Made by a program: the position numbers and the translations under genes. Source: Candidatus Woesearchaeota archaeon (GTDB lineage Archaea > Nanobdellota > Nanobdellia > Woesearchaeales > UBA12501). Taken from it: a stretch of 5,293 bases of DNA. The notes under the pieces are model-generated. The model was given only the letters and a program-made list of their open reading frames with translations, had not been told where the DNA came from and searched no databases. The stretch's first letter is position 1, and each line of letters begins with the position of its first letter. Where the stretch lies: the NCBI GenBank assembly GCA_026394915.1, contig JAPLZS010000028.1:1-5293 (forward strand). Direction: 5' to 3'. Below are positions 1 through 4,173 of this stretch, piece after piece.

Positions 1-258
1 AAAGACCATGTCAATGTTTTTTGATTCAAGGAATTGCCTTGGATCATAGGTTTTCATGATTGTAATGTCCGGCCTCTGCCTTGGATCAGATGAGGCAGTA
101 TACAGCTTTATTTTTGTCTTTGCCTGCAGCTTCTCAATATCAAACCTTTGAGCTTGCTTGATTTCTTTGTAGAAGAAGCACAGACTAGCATAGCCGAGCC
201 TCTCTGCAACCCTTATGAAATCTTCCTCATTCTGCTCTGGAAACACTATATCTATCAT
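1..258 (-). CDS. RNase P protein subunit p30-like (Rpp30/Rnp3), N-terminal part, cut by window edge
   Basis: The minus strand reads an uninterrupted 86-residue N-terminus beginning MIDIVFPEQNEEDFIRVAER and reaching the left edge with ESKNIDMVF, so the 3' part is missing. The start (MIDIVFP, then an acidic stretch, then an ERLGYASLCFFYK helix-strand) and the later ESKNID(M/I) strand fit archaeal RNase P p30 proteins of the PHP-like TIM-barrel family, usually a little over 200 residues. In that family the protein joins the RNase P holoenzyme with Pop5 and supports removal of tRNA 5' leaders in the cytoplasm. The start codon lies 4 bases after the stop of the upstream asparagine-synthetase-like gene, so the two probably share an mRNA. 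A GTGAG at 263-267 on the minus strand could be a weak ribosome-binding site. Identity rests on recalled family resemblance of a partial protein; the alternative is another small PHP-like protein. Confidence 0.68.
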   Translation of the reverse strand, partial: MIDIVFPEQNEEDFIRVAERLGYASLCFFYKEIKQAQRFDIEKLQAKTKIKLYTASSDPRQRPDITIMKTYDPRQFLESKNIDMVF

Positions 259-262
259 AATC

Positions 263-1174
263 TCACATTAATATTCTTTCATTTAAAATTCTATTCTTTT
301 GACCGGCAGAAGCAAGACTTCTTATATAATCTGACTTTTTCCTGAATCCGTTCTTCTTTCCGATCCTCTCAATTGCCTTGTCTATCCTGCTTCCATACTG
401 GGCTGCCCTCTTCTTCCTCTGGCTGAATTCTCTTGTCAGGCCGATGCTTTCTCTCTCTGCAACTTCCCTCAGTATGATTTTGTTCTGCTCCATGTTTATC
501 TTGTATTTGTCGGGTATCCTCATTGCGATGCTTATCACTTCTTTATCCAGGAATGGAGTGCAGACCTTTATCTTAAATTTCTCTGCAATAGGCATATCTC
601 TTATCATATCCCTTTTATACATTAATGAAAGCCCCTTCCAGCATTCTTCATTGACATTCTTTGATTCAAGATGCCTTTGGTATCCTGCGAATATCTCTTC
701 TGAGCCAAGGCCAGTGAATATCACCTTAATTTTGTCTTTTTTCGCAAGTTCTATTGCAGCATAGGTCACGCAACCCACTCCTGCTTTTATTATGTCAAAC
801 TCTTCAATGAATCCTGCAAGCTTCTTCAATATCTTCTCAATATCATTATCTGTCAAAACCTTTGTCTTTAATCTGAACCCGAATTCTTTTGCCGCTCTCT
901 TTGCCCAAACAAGATCCTCTGCGCTCTCTGTTCCGACAGAATAGCATGTGAAATCTGCATTTAGTCTCTTCAGTATCATTGAGATTGTGGTTGAGTCAAC
1001 TCCGCCGGAGAAACAGACCCCGACTTTGCCTTTCTTCACAATCCCTTTTTTCACTGCTTCGATTATCGCTTTTTCAAGGAGTTCTTCTGATTTTTTCTTG
1101 TCTTCTATTAGGGTATCACCTACTTCTGACCTTATCTTTCCAATGAAATCCTTCCATTCTATTTCTGACATCAT
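263..1174 (-). CDS. stand-alone asparagine synthetase-type PP-loop amidotransferase domain
   Basis: This 303-residue protein has the synthetase half of glutamine-hydrolysing asparagine synthetase. The PP-loop SGGVDS is at residues 56-61, the GLGSEEIFAGYQRH block at 155-168 (family usual: G-S/A-D-E-x-F-x-GY), an RD near 188-189, TPFLD at 206-210, KIILRE at 232-237 (Lys232 matches the catalytic lysine region), and a basic RKKRAAQYGS block near 253-262. The family activates aspartate with ATP and transfers ammonia to give asparagine. The N-terminal Ntn glutaminase domain is absent: the chain starts directly with about 48 residues of helix before the PP-loop, so it would need free ammonia, a separate glutaminase, or another substrate. 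The start has two adjacent ATGs (1174, 1171); the outer one is chosen because a TATA box lies about 26 bases upstream, implying a leaderless message. An RNase P p30-like gene follows after 4 bases. Confidence 0.85.
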   Translation of the reverse strand: MMSEIEWKDFIGKIRSEVGDTLIEDKKKSEELLEKAIIEAVKKGIVKKGKVGVCFSGGVDSTTISMILKRLNADFTCYSVGTESAEDLVWAKRAAKEFGFRLKTKVLTDNDIEKILKKLAGFIEEFDIIKAGVGCVTYAAIELAKKDKIKVIFTGLGSEEIFAGYQRHLESKNVNEECWKGLSLMYKRDMIRDMPIAEKFKIKVCTPFLDKEVISIAMRIPDKYKINMEQNKIILREVAERESIGLTREFSQRKKRAAQYGSRIDKAIERIGKKNGFRKKSDYIRSLASAGQKNRILNERILM

Positions 1175-1195
1175 ATTGCAGAGGAATCCTGCTTG

Positions 1196-1204
1196 TTTTA
1201 AATA
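1196..1204 (-). promoter_or_regulatory. TATA box for the leftward asparagine-synthetase-like gene
   Basis: On the minus strand the sequence reads TATTTAAAA, centred at about 1200. That is 26 bases from the A of the start codon at 1174, the normal archaeal TATA-to-start-site distance. Transcription would therefore begin at or next to the ATG, and no clear Shine-Dalgarno is seen. The call rests on sequence and spacing only. Confidence 0.55.
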
Positions 1205-1263
1205 GTTAAGGTTCTTGTTTGCCTAATTTTTTACCACAAATTTTATCCAAGTTCATATCTATT

Positions 1264-1280
1264 TACTTACAATGTAAGTA
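1264..1280. promoter_or_regulatory. operator-like inverted repeat TACTTAC-AAT-GTAAGTA
   Basis: A perfect 7-bp inverted repeat with a 3-base spacer lies about 65 bases upstream of the leftward TATA box (centre about 1200). The GTAAGTA half-site recurs at 1353-1359, next to the rightward TATA box. This is the size and symmetry of a site for a dimeric winged-helix repressor; the binding protein is unknown. Confidence 0.4.
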
Positions 1281-1327
1281 TATTGGTATACACTTATTCA
1301 CTACATAGTTACTAAAACACCTAAATA

Positions 1328-1359
1328 TTTATATATTAGTACTATATTACTAGTAAGTA
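1328..1359 (+). promoter_or_regulatory. rightward TATA box with overlapping palindrome
   Basis: TTTATATATT at 1328-1337 is a good archaeal TATA box and predicts a start site near 1357-1360. Between the box and that start lies the 10-bp palindrome TTACTAGTAA (1347-1356), continuing into GTAAGTA (1353-1359), a half-site shared with the inverted repeat at 1264-1280. A repressor bound between TATA box and start would block polymerase recruitment. No protein gene follows directly, so the product may be a short RNA ending at the hairpin at 1400-1430. Confidence 0.42.
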
Positions 1360-1399
1360 GCAACAAAAGAAATAACAATCATACACCCCAAAACAGAGG

Positions 1400-1430
1400 C
1401 AGATAACCTCGGTTATCTGTTTTCTTTTTT
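1400..1430 (+). terminator. intrinsic-terminator-like hairpin with U-run
   Basis: CAGATAACC (1400-1408) and GGTTATCTG (1411-1419) form a perfect 9-bp stem, extendable by G-U and A-U pairs at 1396-1399/1420-1423. It is followed directly by TTTTCTTTTTT at 1420-1430. It acts in the plus direction. With the TATA box at 1328-1337 it would bound a transcript of about 75 nt. A competing fold pairs AAAACAGA (1390-1397) with TCTGTTTT (1416-1423), so an attenuator-like switch is conceivable. Confidence 0.45.
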
Positions 1431-1472
1431 ATTCACAAAAACAAATCACAAAAATCATAATCACCTCTTTTT

Positions 1473-1523
1473 CCCAGGCAGGGACTTGAATGGGCTTCGT
1501 GCTTCCTCAGGTCCCTGTTTGGG
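1473..1523. ncRNA. G+C-rich 17-bp hairpin, candidate RNA element (strand uncertain)
   Basis: Bases 1473-1489 and 1507-1523 pair over all 17 positions as RNA on the plus strand, with three G-U pairs, around a 17-base loop. The loop can hold a small GGGC/GCTT stem at 1492-1495/1501-1504. The segment is over half G+C in an A+T-rich gap. On the minus strand the G-U pairs become A-C mismatches, so plus-strand pairing is better. However, a minus-strand TATA-like TTAATATG near 1545-1552 would start transcription close to 1523. No class is recognised. It is not a tRNA: the TTCAAGT-like stretch lies in the long stem and no cloverleaf can be formed. Confidence 0.4.
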
Positions 1524-1564
1524 TTTGTCTTGATCAATATCAACATATTAATCATATATATGGT

Positions 1565-1633
1565 ATATAGTCGGATTTCAGGGCATACTAGTAAATGTAT
1601 AATAAACCCCAAAATTTTTAAATCCGATTATAT
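1565..1633. repeat. 14-bp inverted repeat with 41-base spacer
   Basis: ATATAGTCGGATTT (1565-1578) is mirrored by AAATCCGATTATAT (1620-1633), complementary at 13 of 14 positions, with the fourteenth a G-U pair in RNA. The right arm overlaps the putative TATA box for the RNA at 1645. It could be a two-site operator, a short hairpin, or the ends of a very small element. Nothing recognisable lies between the arms. Confidence 0.5.
1611..1623 (+). promoter_or_regulatory. BRE/TATA-like promoter before the structured RNA
   Basis: AAAATTTTTAAAT preceded by CCCC resembles an archaeal BRE followed by a TATA box centred near 1619. The predicted start is about 1645, 21 bases before the first helix of the candidate RNA. 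A+T-rich background weakens the call, since such boxes arise by chance here. Confidence 0.4.
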
Positions 1634-1644
1634 TACTCATAATC

Positions 1645-1820
1645 ATTCAAAAGTTATGCAAATGGGTCCTTGTTGAGCAGAAACAGCGGTTTTTGGCAAT
1701 GAAATCAAGACACTCTTGCGTAGCACAGCCCGACACGAGAGTACCCAACGGAGCTTACGGCAAAGGCCAAGCGATGAGCTTGGGAGTTAGTGTTTCGGGC
1801 AACAAACCTTATTTAGGTTT
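1645..1820 (+). ncRNA. candidate pseudoknotted structured RNA of unrecognised class
   Basis: Three consecutive hairpins and a pseudoknot can be drawn. Hairpin A: GTCCTTG (1666-1672, one bulged C) with CAAGAC (1706-1711), TTG/CAA, then CAGAAAC (1678-1684) with GTTTTTG (1689-1695) around an AGCG loop. Hairpin B: ACTCTTG (1712-1718) with CGAGAGT (1736-1742), loop 1719-1735. Hairpin C: CCCAA/TTGGG (1744-1748/1780-1784) enclosing GCTT/AAGC and GGC/GCC with an AAAG loop. The loop of B carries GCCCGA (1728-1733), a perfect partner for TCGGGC (1795-1800), closing a pseudoknot around hairpin C. A 6-bp hairpin AAACCT/AGGTTT (1804-1820) follows. The segment is about 52% G+C against about 26% just upstream. 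It lacks the conserved core words of RNase P RNA, SRP RNA, 5S rRNA and tmRNA as I know them. The 3' end is uncertain, and it could instead belong to a longer dnaG leader. Confidence 0.5.
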
Positions 1821-1854
1821 ATTATCATATAAGGAGTTCAATATCGCTTTTTAA
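1699..1854 (+). CDS. possible 51-residue small protein overlapping the structured RNA (doubtful)
   Basis: An ATG at 1699 opens 51 codons ending in TAA at 1852-1854; the frame is open from 1606. The translation begins MKSRHSCVAQPDTRVP and ends SYKEFNIAF, with no transmembrane segment or known motif that I recognise. There is no Shine-Dalgarno before the ATG, which lies inside hairpin A of the RNA candidate. Because the whole frame overlaps strongly paired RNA, I think it is more likely a chance reading of a noncoding RNA than a gene. Confidence 0.15.
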   Translation: MKSRHSCVAQPDTRVPNGAYGKGQAMSLGVSVSGNKPYLGLLSYKEFNIAF

Positions 1855-1859
1855 AGCGA
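1844..1859 (+). promoter_or_regulatory. palindrome TCGCTTT-TT-AAAGCGA, possible dnaG TATA box
   Basis: A perfect 7-bp inverted repeat with a 2-base centre. Its core CTTTTTAAAG (1847-1856) could serve as a TATA box, predicting a dnaG start near 1877, four bases before the first long leader helix at 1881. As RNA it would form a hairpin with an unfavourably tight loop and no U-run, so a DNA-level role fits better than a terminator. Confidence 0.3.
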
Positions 1860-1880
1860 AAAGAGAAGCAAAATACCTTA

Positions 1881-2064
1881 AAGACATACAGAACAATAAC
1901 AGATCATATTCATTTGATTCATACAATTTGTTTGGATATAGATACAAGATAAATCGTAAAATTTGTTCTGTAGGTCTTATGGAGAAGCATGATCATATTA
2001 TCAAGAATAATCTCTGATAAAATCAGAGAGAACTGATAATCGAAGATAAAGCTTCTTCTATAAG
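1881..2064 (+). promoter_or_regulatory. highly folded dnaG leader with two large hairpins
   Basis: Helix F pairs 1881-1896 with 1963-1978 (15 of 16 positions, one A-G mismatch) around 66 bases. Helix G pairs 1976-1988 with 2051-2064 (13 bp, one G-U, one bulged T at 2059). Inside G are ATTATC/GATAAT (1997-2002/2035-2040) and TCTCTGAT/ATCAGAGA (2011-2018/2022-2029, loop AAA). F and G share bases 1976-1978, so they either stack end to end with trimming or compete. The Shine-Dalgarno lies 22 bases after G and is not visibly sequestered. The structure could control dnaG expression, be a separate RNA, or be an RNase processing site. No known riboswitch is recognised. Confidence 0.5.
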
Positions 2065-2086
2065 GTTAAACAATCATAAAATAATC

Positions 2087-2093
2087 GGAGGAG
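2087..2093 (+). promoter_or_regulatory. Shine-Dalgarno of dnaG
   Basis: GGAGGAG with a 6-base spacer to the ATG at 2100. It is the only strong ribosome-binding site in the window and fixes the dnaG start. Its presence implies a leadered transcript, unlike the other genes. Confidence 0.85.
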
Positions 2094-2099
2094 AATAAA

Positions 2100-3386
2100 A
2101 TGGGAAAAATAAGTCCAGTTGCTGCAAAATACATAGTTCATGCAGAGATTGATATTGAAGGAGTAGTTGACAGGCCTGATGTCATTGGCGCAATTTTCGG
2201 CCAGACAGAAGGGCTTCTCGGAGCAGATCTTGAGCTAAGAGAGCTCCAGAGATCAGGAAGGATAGGAAGAATAGAGGTGAATACAGACACAAGATCAGGA
2301 AAGACAAAAGGAGAGATAATAATACCTTCTTCTTTGGACAAGGCAGAGACTGCAATAGTGGCTGCTGCAATGGAGATCATACAGAGGATCGGGCCATGCA
2401 ACTCAAAGATAAAGGTGACGAACATAGAGGATGTAAGGATATCAAAGAGAAAGTTTGTCGTTGAAAGGGCAAAGGAGCTTTTGAAGAACCTAATTGACAA
2501 TACAATGCCGGATTCACAGGAACTGGCAGACGAAGTCGCGTACTCTGTAAGAGTGATGGAAGTGCAGGAATATGGCAAAGACAGGCTGACTGCAGGGCCG
2601 GCAATAGACGAGAGCGATGACATAATCATTGTAGAAGGTAGGGCAGATGTCCTTAACCTTCTGAAGCACGGCATAAAGAATTCCATTGCGATGAACGGAA
2701 CATCAGTCCCGCAGACAATCATAGAACTCAGCAGGAAGAAAGAAGTCACTGTGTTCGTTGATGGAGACAGAGGGGGAGATCTCATAATAAAAGAGCTTCT
2801 TGGAGTGGCTGACATAGATTTCGTATGCAAGGCCCCTGTGGGAAAAGAAGTCGAGGAGATCACAAAGAAGGAGATCCATCAGTGCTTGAGAGCAAGAATT
2901 GCTGTTGAGCAGGCAAAGATGGAGATAGGCTCAAGGCCAATAAGCCAGCAGCAAGGACCATCCAGGCCAGAGCAACATAGCAATTTTAGGGAGCAGAGGC
3001 CAGAACAGAGGCCTATGCAAAGAGAAGAGCAGAGGCCTTCTTTTCAGCAGAGACCTCCTATGGCTGCGCCAGCGCCTGTAAGGAAAGCAAAGCTGAATGA
3101 TGCTGAAAAAGCAAAGTTCAAGGGAATGCTCGAAGACCTCATAGGGACAAGAGGGGCATACATACTTGACAAGGACCTTAATATCCTTGGAAAAGTTCCT
3201 TTGACAGAACTTGCAACAACAGTAAAAAGCCTTGGCTCAGGAGTGAATGCAGTCATATTTGACGGAAGCGTTGAAAAGGCGCTTGTGGAGACAGCAGAGA
3301 ATGCCCACATAAACTTCCTGATAGGGATGGACTCAAAGTTCACAGGCCCGGCGAGAGTCAATATACTGACGGCTGAGGACCTGTAA
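2100..3386 (+). CDS. dnaG: archaeal DnaG-type primase / exosome subunit
   Basis: 428 residues, normal for archaeal DnaG. The N-terminal domain (about 1-165) has the family block AEIDIEGVVDRPDVIGAIFGQTEGLLG and no bacterial zinc-finger domain. The Toprim domain (about 172-270) carries VEGRAD with Glu179 and VDGDRGGD with Asp221 and Asp223, the expected metal-binding acids. Residues about 281-327 are a low-complexity Q/R/P/E linker with repeated EQRP units, followed by a conserved C-terminal domain (about 330-428) with GTRGAYILD and DGSVEKAL. The family shows primase activity in vitro, and in Sulfolobus DnaG is an exosome component that helps handle A-rich RNA; which role dominates here cannot be told from sequence. 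The start is fixed by the strong GGAGGAG. A T-rich end follows, and the upstream leader is unusually structured. Confidence 0.95.
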   Translation: MGKISPVAAKYIVHAEIDIEGVVDRPDVIGAIFGQTEGLLGADLELRELQRSGRIGRIEVNTDTRSGKTKGEIIIPSSLDKAETAIVAAAMEIIQRIGPCNSKIKVTNIEDVRISKRKFVVERAKELLKNLIDNTMPDSQELADEVAYSVRVMEVQEYGKDRLTAGPAIDESDDIIIVEGRADVLNLLKHGIKNSIAMNGTSVPQTIIELSRKKEVTVFVDGDRGGDLIIKELLGVADIDFVCKAPVGKEVEEITKKEIHQCLRARIAVEQAKMEIGSRPISQQQGPSRPEQHSNFREQRPEQRPMQREEQRPSFQQRPPMAAPAPVRKAKLNDAEKAKFKGMLEDLIGTRGAYILDKDLNILGKVPLTELATTVKSLGSGVNAVIFDGSVEKALVETAENAHINFLIGMDSKFTGPARVNILTAEDL

Positions 3387-3395
3387 AACTTTAGA

Positions 3396-3420
3396 TTTAT
3401 TTTTTCTTTTTTATTTTCTT
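3396..3420 (+). terminator. T-rich transcription end after dnaG
   Basis: Starting 9 bases after the dnaG stop, the plus strand is almost all T (TTTATTTTTTCTTTTTTATT and on). Archaeal polymerase terminates at U-runs without needing a hairpin, and no stem precedes it. The next gene has its own TATA box. Confidence 0.6.
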
Positions 3421-3427
3421 ATCTTTA

Positions 3428-3442
3428 TACTATTATATAGTA
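3428..3442. promoter_or_regulatory. inverted repeat TACTAT-TAT-ATAGTA upstream of phosphatase promoter
   Basis: A perfect 6-bp inverted repeat with a 3-base spacer ends 16 bases before the TATA box at 3459. It shares the TACT...AGTA outer halves with the repeat at 1264-1280. In such A+T-rich sequence it may be chance. Confidence 0.25.
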
Positions 3443-3458
3443 GTTAATAATAGAAATC

Positions 3459-3466
3459 TTTATATA
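3459..3466 (+). promoter_or_regulatory. TATA box of the phosphatase-like gene
   Basis: TTTATATA centred near 3463 is about 27 bases before the ATG at 3490, so the transcript probably starts at or within a base or two of the start codon. No Shine-Dalgarno precedes the ATG, consistent with a leaderless message. Confidence 0.65.
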
Positions 3467-3489
3467 CTAATAACGCTTTTATATATAAA

Positions 3490-4137
3490 ATGGAAGCTGC
3501 TAAAACCCATCTAATCGAGGTAGTATGCACAGGGAATAATGGAAGAAGTCCAATGGCAGAGGTTATTGGTAATCACACATCCAATGAGATGGGATTAGAA
3601 GGAAAATTGCACTTTATTTCTTCAGGAACAAAAGCTGCTCCAGATCATGACAATGAGCTTCCTTATGAAAAAGCAAGCTCAATACTCAAAATGGGTTCTA
3701 GTCATGGTTTAATCAATCCAATTGAAGTGGACAAACAAAGATATGAGAATGATCCAGATTATAATTCTGCAATAAAGGCAAAAGTCCAAATGGCATTGAG
3801 TATAATGCGCCCGATAGAAACTGCATTAAGAAATGCTGCTTTGTTTGACATCGGCCTGAGATGTTACGGAGAAAGGATGCAGACAAAACCAAGAGATGAT
3901 GTCTCTCTTGTGCTTGGAATGGAGCAAAAGCATGTGAGCGATGTTGAAAAAATATACTACCTTGGAAGAGATACAAAACCTCAGATAGCCACAATAACAG
4001 GATATGCAGGAATTGAAGGGAACATCCCAGATGCATTAGGAAATACTGATCCTAAAATTTACAAACAGGCAAGGGACAAGTTGATTGAAGCTATGCCACT
4101 GGTAATCAGCAGATTCAGAGAAGAGCACAGATTATAG
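3490..4137 (+). CDS. low-molecular-weight phosphotyrosine phosphatase-like protein with insertion
   Basis: The N-terminal strand leads into VCTGNNGRSPMAE, a C-x5-R-S phosphate-binding loop with Cys13 and Arg19, as in low-molecular-weight tyrosine phosphatases and the related arsenate reductases. SSGT (about 44-47) and the VSLVLGMEQKHV strand-helix are also typical. The C-terminal NIPDALGNTDPKIYKQARD carries Asp181, the likely general acid, and a family-like DP at 187-188. At 215 residues it is about 60 longer than usual. The excess lies roughly at residues 65-125, which is predicted helical and charged and which I do not recognise. No arsenate-reductase pair of extra cysteines is evident (Cys13 and Cys135 are the only cysteines), so phosphatase is favoured over ArsC. 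It would be cytoplasmic; the substrate is unknown. The start is set by the TATA box 27 bases upstream. Confidence 0.75.
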   Translation: MEAAKTHLIEVVCTGNNGRSPMAEVIGNHTSNEMGLEGKLHFISSGTKAAPDHDNELPYEKASSILKMGSSHGLINPIEVDKQRYENDPDYNSAIKAKVQMALSIMRPIETALRNAALFDIGLRCYGERMQTKPRDDVSLVLGMEQKHVSDVEKIYYLGRDTKPQIATITGYAGIEGNIPDALGNTDPKIYKQARDKLIEAMPLVISRFREEHRL

Positions 4138-4140
4138 AAA

Positions 4141-4149
4141 GATATATTA
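4141..4149 (+). promoter_or_regulatory. TATA box of the P-loop kinase-like gene
   Basis: GATATATTA begins 4 bases after the phosphatase stop and is centred about 29 bases before the ATG at 4174. This suggests an independent leaderless or nearly leaderless transcript. An out-of-frame ATG at 4167 lies between box and start. Confidence 0.5.
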
Positions 4150-4173
4150 ATAATTCTTGATTATTGATGGTCT

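Larger units (their letters stand above)
1175..2099. other. 925-base intergenic region rich in structured RNA and regulatory signals
   Basis: No protein gene is convincing here; the longest candidate is a 51-codon frame at 1699-1854. The background is very A+T rich (31 G+C of 120 bases at 1541-1660 by hand count). Against it stand two G+C-rich islands: 1471-1530 (33 of 60) and 1661-1800 (73 of 140). In an A+T-rich archaeon such islands often mark stable noncoding RNAs. Each island folds into long helices, listed separately. The region separates the divergent asparagine-synthetase-like gene and dnaG, so it holds at least two outward promoters. I see no tRNA, 5S rRNA, SRP RNA or RNase P RNA signature, no CRISPR repeats, and no transposase remnant that I can identify. 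Confidence 0.7.

Noticed and set aside
378..764. Plus-strand 128-codon frame with hydrophobic stretches opposite the asparagine-synthetase-like gene
   Set aside because: It is fully antisense to the PP-loop protein with its conserved motifs; the hydrophobicity comes from complementing Lys/Glu codons.
1435..1475. Minus-strand GAGGTGAT followed at once by ATG and a 9-codon frame (MIFVICFCE), as a leader peptide
   Set aside because: Only one base separates the Shine-Dalgarno-like word from the ATG, which is too close. The alternative GTG gives only six codons. No downstream gene in the right place depends on it.
1461..1523. tRNA-like look of the minus strand (ATTCAAGTCCC near a T-loop consensus)
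   Set aside because: The flanks cannot form a T-stem, acceptor, D-arm or anticodon arm; the bases are committed to a 17-bp hairpin.
1666..1715. H/ACA guide RNA in hairpin A, with ACA at 1710-1712
   Set aside because: No convincing kink-turn with tandem G-A pairs, and the ACA overlaps the end of the lower stem instead of following it.
1640..1860. Remnant of an IS200/IS605 element with TnpB guide-like RNA
   Set aside because: No transposase or TnpB coding remnant could be recognised in any frame, and no matching ends; the idea rests only on a hairpin-rich RNA.
1645..1865. RNase P RNA, SRP RNA, 5S rRNA or tmRNA as identity of the structured RNA
   Set aside because: None of the strongly conserved core words of these RNAs that I know is present on either strand, and the hairpin order does not fit their folds.
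2138..2863. Minus-strand 241-codon open frame inside dnaG
   Set aside because: It lies antisense to a well-conserved primase, is Ser-rich and without motifs, and is a shadow of dnaG codon usage.
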